DNA from: Desulfosarcina sp.
GTDB lineage: Bacteria; Desulfobacterota; Desulfobacteria; Desulfobacterales; Desulfosarcinaceae
Reading direction: 5' to 3'
Length of the DNA: 36,974 nucleotides
Assembly (NCBI GenBank): GCA_014237405.1
Contig: JABZFO010000040.1
Span: 1-36,974, forward strand
A program made the position numbers and the translations under genes. This document shows positions 35,061 to 36,974 of the stretch, piece after piece. A model generated the notes under the pieces. It did no database searches, had not been told where the DNA came from, and saw only the letters and a list, made by a program, of their open reading frames with translations. Within the stretch, counting starts at the first letter, position 1. Each line of letters opens with the position of its first letter.

Positions 35061-36874
35061 CGCTTCCGCTCCTTACGATCACCATCACCCATACGGGCTG
35101 CCGCCAAGCGGGGAATATTCAGCAATTTATCTTCATTGTAAAGGGCAATCTTCGTCAAGGGTCCCACCATCCCGTCCACATCCAGGCCGTTGCGGGCCTG
35201 AATCACCTCAACTGCCAACCGCGTAGTGGTATCATAGGCAGGGGTCATCTCTTCGATGGGGAATCCCAAGGCTTTCAGGTGCACCTTAAGGGATAAAATC
35301 ACTTCTCCAGGTGACGAAATCGGAATCACCCCCGCGTAGTTGTAATAGTTTTTCCAGAAGATATGGGCCACACCGTTCCACAGTCCCGCCAGAGATACCG
35401 GCGCGACTGAAAAGGTGTCGTCACCGTCAGACAGCTGGATTTCATCATCTGCAAGGCCCACCACGGCCAAAAATCGGGGGCCGCTGCCGTCCGGATGGGA
35501 AAATTCTAGTATGGCCGGCAGGTTCAGATTTTTGATCAGGATCAGATTGCCCTGAACCCGAAGGGCCTCCAGATCGTTATGCCGAGCTGAAATCCGGAAA
35601 AAGGTGTCGCTGTCCACCACCTCCATCGGACCGGAGCCCAGGAGGCTTAGTGCATTCCATTCCTTCAAAACGGCCGTCAGTGCCCCGATGCGGGAATTCA
35701 GGGTATCCTTGGATTTGATCACTTGTTCAAGGTCACGGACAGGTGGCTGCGGGACCAAAGCCACGGTTGCTGCCATGGCGGTTGGCGCTGTGGCCTCCAC
35801 GGTTGAAGGTTCTGCTGCAGGCGATTGGGGTTCCGGCGGCAGGCTCGCAACATCCGGGGCCGGTTCTTTGGCGGCCTCGGATAAAATAGCGGTCGTTGAT
35901 GGTGAAGGCAATTTTTCAATCTTATGGTGTGCGATCGGCGAAACAGATGTCCCGTTGGTCCGTTCCAATAATGTCTGGCCGACGAATAGCCCAGCCACCA
36001 GAATCACCAGGACCGTCAGCAGGCCGATGATCAGCATTTCCCGATAAAACAGTGGTATTAGGCGGCTTCTTTTCCCGTCCAACTCACGAATGGCCCGCTT
36101 TACGATACGGTTGGTGATGTGGTGTTTGCCCAGGGTAAAGGCGGTAAGCAGCGCCCGGTCGCAGGCGATGTTGATAAGCCGGGGGATCCCGCCGGTATAT
36201 TTAAAGATGGACCGATATGCACTCGCCGAAAACGCCAGTCCCGGTTTTTGGGAGGCGACATGGATGCGGTGGCGAATGTACTCCCGGGTTTCTGAAAAGC
36301 TCAGCGGAATCAAATGGCAGCTCAAGGTAATACGCTGGTTCAGCTGGCGAAGCGCATCGGTTTCCAGCAATTCTCCCAGCTCCGGCTGGCCCACGAGAAT
36401 GATCTGAAGCAGCTTGCTGGTGGTGGTTTCCAAGTTGGACAGCAGCCGCAGCTGCTCCAGCACATCGATGCTCAAGTTCTGGGCTTCGTCCACCAGCAGG
36501 ACCACCCGCTTGCCCTGGGCTTTTTTCTCCAGGAGAAAGGCATTGAACCGGTCGATGAGGGTTTTTACCGATTCGGTGTCCGTCGGGATGCCGAACTCGT
36601 CGTTGATGGCCTTGAGCAGCTGGAGGGCGTCGAGCTTGGGGTTGAAAATGTAGGCCGCTTCAGTGTTCTCGTCCAGGCTCTCCAGAAACATGCGGCACAG
36701 GGTGGTTTTGCCGGTTCCCACCTCGCCGGTGATTTCGACGAATCCCTCGCCATAGCCCACGGCGTAGTTCAGGTGGGCCAGCACCTCTTCGTGAATCCGG
36801 GACAGGTAGAGGAACTCCGGGTTGGGGACCAGCTTGAACGGTCTCTCTTTGAAGCCAAAAAAACGGTTATACAT
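35057..36874 (-). CDS. ExeA/GspA-like AAA ATPase with peptidoglycan-binding domain
   Basis: The protein is 605 aa from the ATG at 36874. That start gives the family N-terminus MYNRFFGFKERPF; the GTG at 36892 would add six residues. Walker A is GEVGTGKT at 50-57, Walker B VVLLVDEAQN near 129, and an Arg-finger region lies near LNQRITL. A membrane helix lies at about 280-305 (MLIIGLLTVLVILVAGLFVG), followed by a Pro/Ala-rich linker and a C-terminal PG_binding_1 domain (about 520-590, with FPIEEMTPAYD and GLDVDGMVGPLT). It couples ATP hydrolysis to envelope assembly for secretion, with GspB as partner. Confidence 0.9.
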   Translation of the reverse strand: MYNRFFGFKERPFKLVPNPEFLYLSRIHEEVLAHLNYAVGYGEGFVEITGEVGTGKTTLCRMFLESLDENTEAAYIFNPKLDALQLLKAINDEFGIPTDTESVKTLIDRFNAFLLEKKAQGKRVVLLVDEAQNLSIDVLEQLRLLSNLETTTSKLLQIILVGQPELGELLETDALRQLNQRITLSCHLIPLSFSETREYIRHRIHVASQKPGLAFSASAYRSIFKYTGGIPRLINIACDRALLTAFTLGKHHITNRIVKRAIRELDGKRSRLIPLFYREMLIIGLLTVLVILVAGLFVGQTLLERTNGTSVSPIAHHKIEKLPSPSTTAILSEAAKEPAPDVASLPPEPQSPAAEPSTVEATAPTAMAATVALVPQPPVRDLEQVIKSKDTLNSRIGALTAVLKEWNALSLLGSGPMEVVDSDTFFRISARHNDLEALRVQGNLILIKNLNLPAILEFSHPDGSGPRFLAVVGLADDEIQLSDGDDTFSVAPVSLAGLWNGVAHIFWKNYYNYAGVIPISSPGEVILSLKVHLKALGFPIEEMTPAYDTTTRLAVEVIQARNGLDVDGMVGPLTKIALYNEDKLLNIPRLAAARMGDGDRKERKR

Positions 36875-36922
36875 GGGCTTTTGCCGAATCACCTACCACC
36901 CGTGGAACGGATGGTTTGATGA

Positions 36923-36941
36923 AGACCCCTCGAAGGGGTCT
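36923..36941. repeat. Inverted repeat upstream of the ExeA-like gene
   Basis: AGACCCCT and AGGGGTCT form a perfect 8-bp hairpin with a CGA loop, about 50 nt upstream of the start. On the minus strand the T-run precedes it, so it is not a standard terminator for that strand; it could be a leader structure or an operator. Confidence 0.35.
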
Positions 36942-36974
36942 AAAAACATCGCTATTCATGCAGATTACTATCCA

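Noticed and set aside
36314-36919. A 201-codon frame on the + strand
   Set aside because: It is antisense to the ExeA-like ATPase domain, which has full motifs.

Overview
The window looks like chromosomal DNA of a deltaproteobacterium (Desulfobacterota, probably a sulfate-reducer-like organism). This is inferred from the ExeA-like ATPase / GspB-like / M23 peptidase cluster at the right edge, the phage and island gene families, and the mixed base composition; no rRNA or core marker fixes the taxon. Most of the window is accessory DNA stacked on one tRNA gene.

Layout. (1) 1-3485 is the right end of one integrative element: a remnant ORF, a DUF6339-like gene, a vsr mismatch endonuclease, and a DUF6538-type tyrosine integrase broken by a one-base frameshift. 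(2) 3486-32755 is a second island of about 29.3 kb, bounded by a 14-bp direct repeat identical to the 3' end of tRNA-Ala(CGC). It has a P4-type integrase next to the tRNA and matching arm-type motifs (GGGGGTA) at both ends. (3) From 32742 rightward is chromosome: tRNA-Ala(CGC), an M23 peptidase, a GspB-like protein and an ExeA-like ATPase.

Inside the island, from left to right: a structured non-coding stretch with a tRNA-Trp-like fragment (3500-4677); a tight three-gene + strand operon of unknown function encoding membrane, exported and TPR proteins (4678-8247); a gap with small or decayed ORFs; a 16-kb minus-strand defence operon (25282 down to 9166); an IS1634-like insertion sequence just upstream of that operon; and a decayed phage-type replication and regulation module (27.4-30.5 kb) with an AntA/AntB antirepressor remnant, an SSB tail, a RuvC-like N-terminus, iteron-like repeats and two winged-helix genes. 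An AlpA-like regulator, an unknown AT-rich gene and the integrase follow.

The defence operon is the main point of interest. Its order of transcription is: truncated excisionase-like HTH, SNF2/DEAH helicase with C-terminal DUF3883, 1414-aa sacsin-like GHKL ATPase, AAA (ABC/OLD-type) ATPase, TOPRIM (DUF3226-like) protein, DUF1156 adenine methylase, DUF499 AAA+ ATPase with an N-terminal HEPN motif. Helicase, methylase and ATPase together match what is known as an Hma-type (helicase-methylase-ATPase) system. The embedded ATPase-TOPRIM pair looks like an OLD/PARIS-type abortive infection module, and the GHKL ATPase is an extra large subunit. Overlapping start and stop codons suggest that helicase, GHKL ATPase, ATPase and TOPRIM genes are translationally coupled, so the pair may be an integral part of the system. 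All functions are inferred from motifs; no searches were run.
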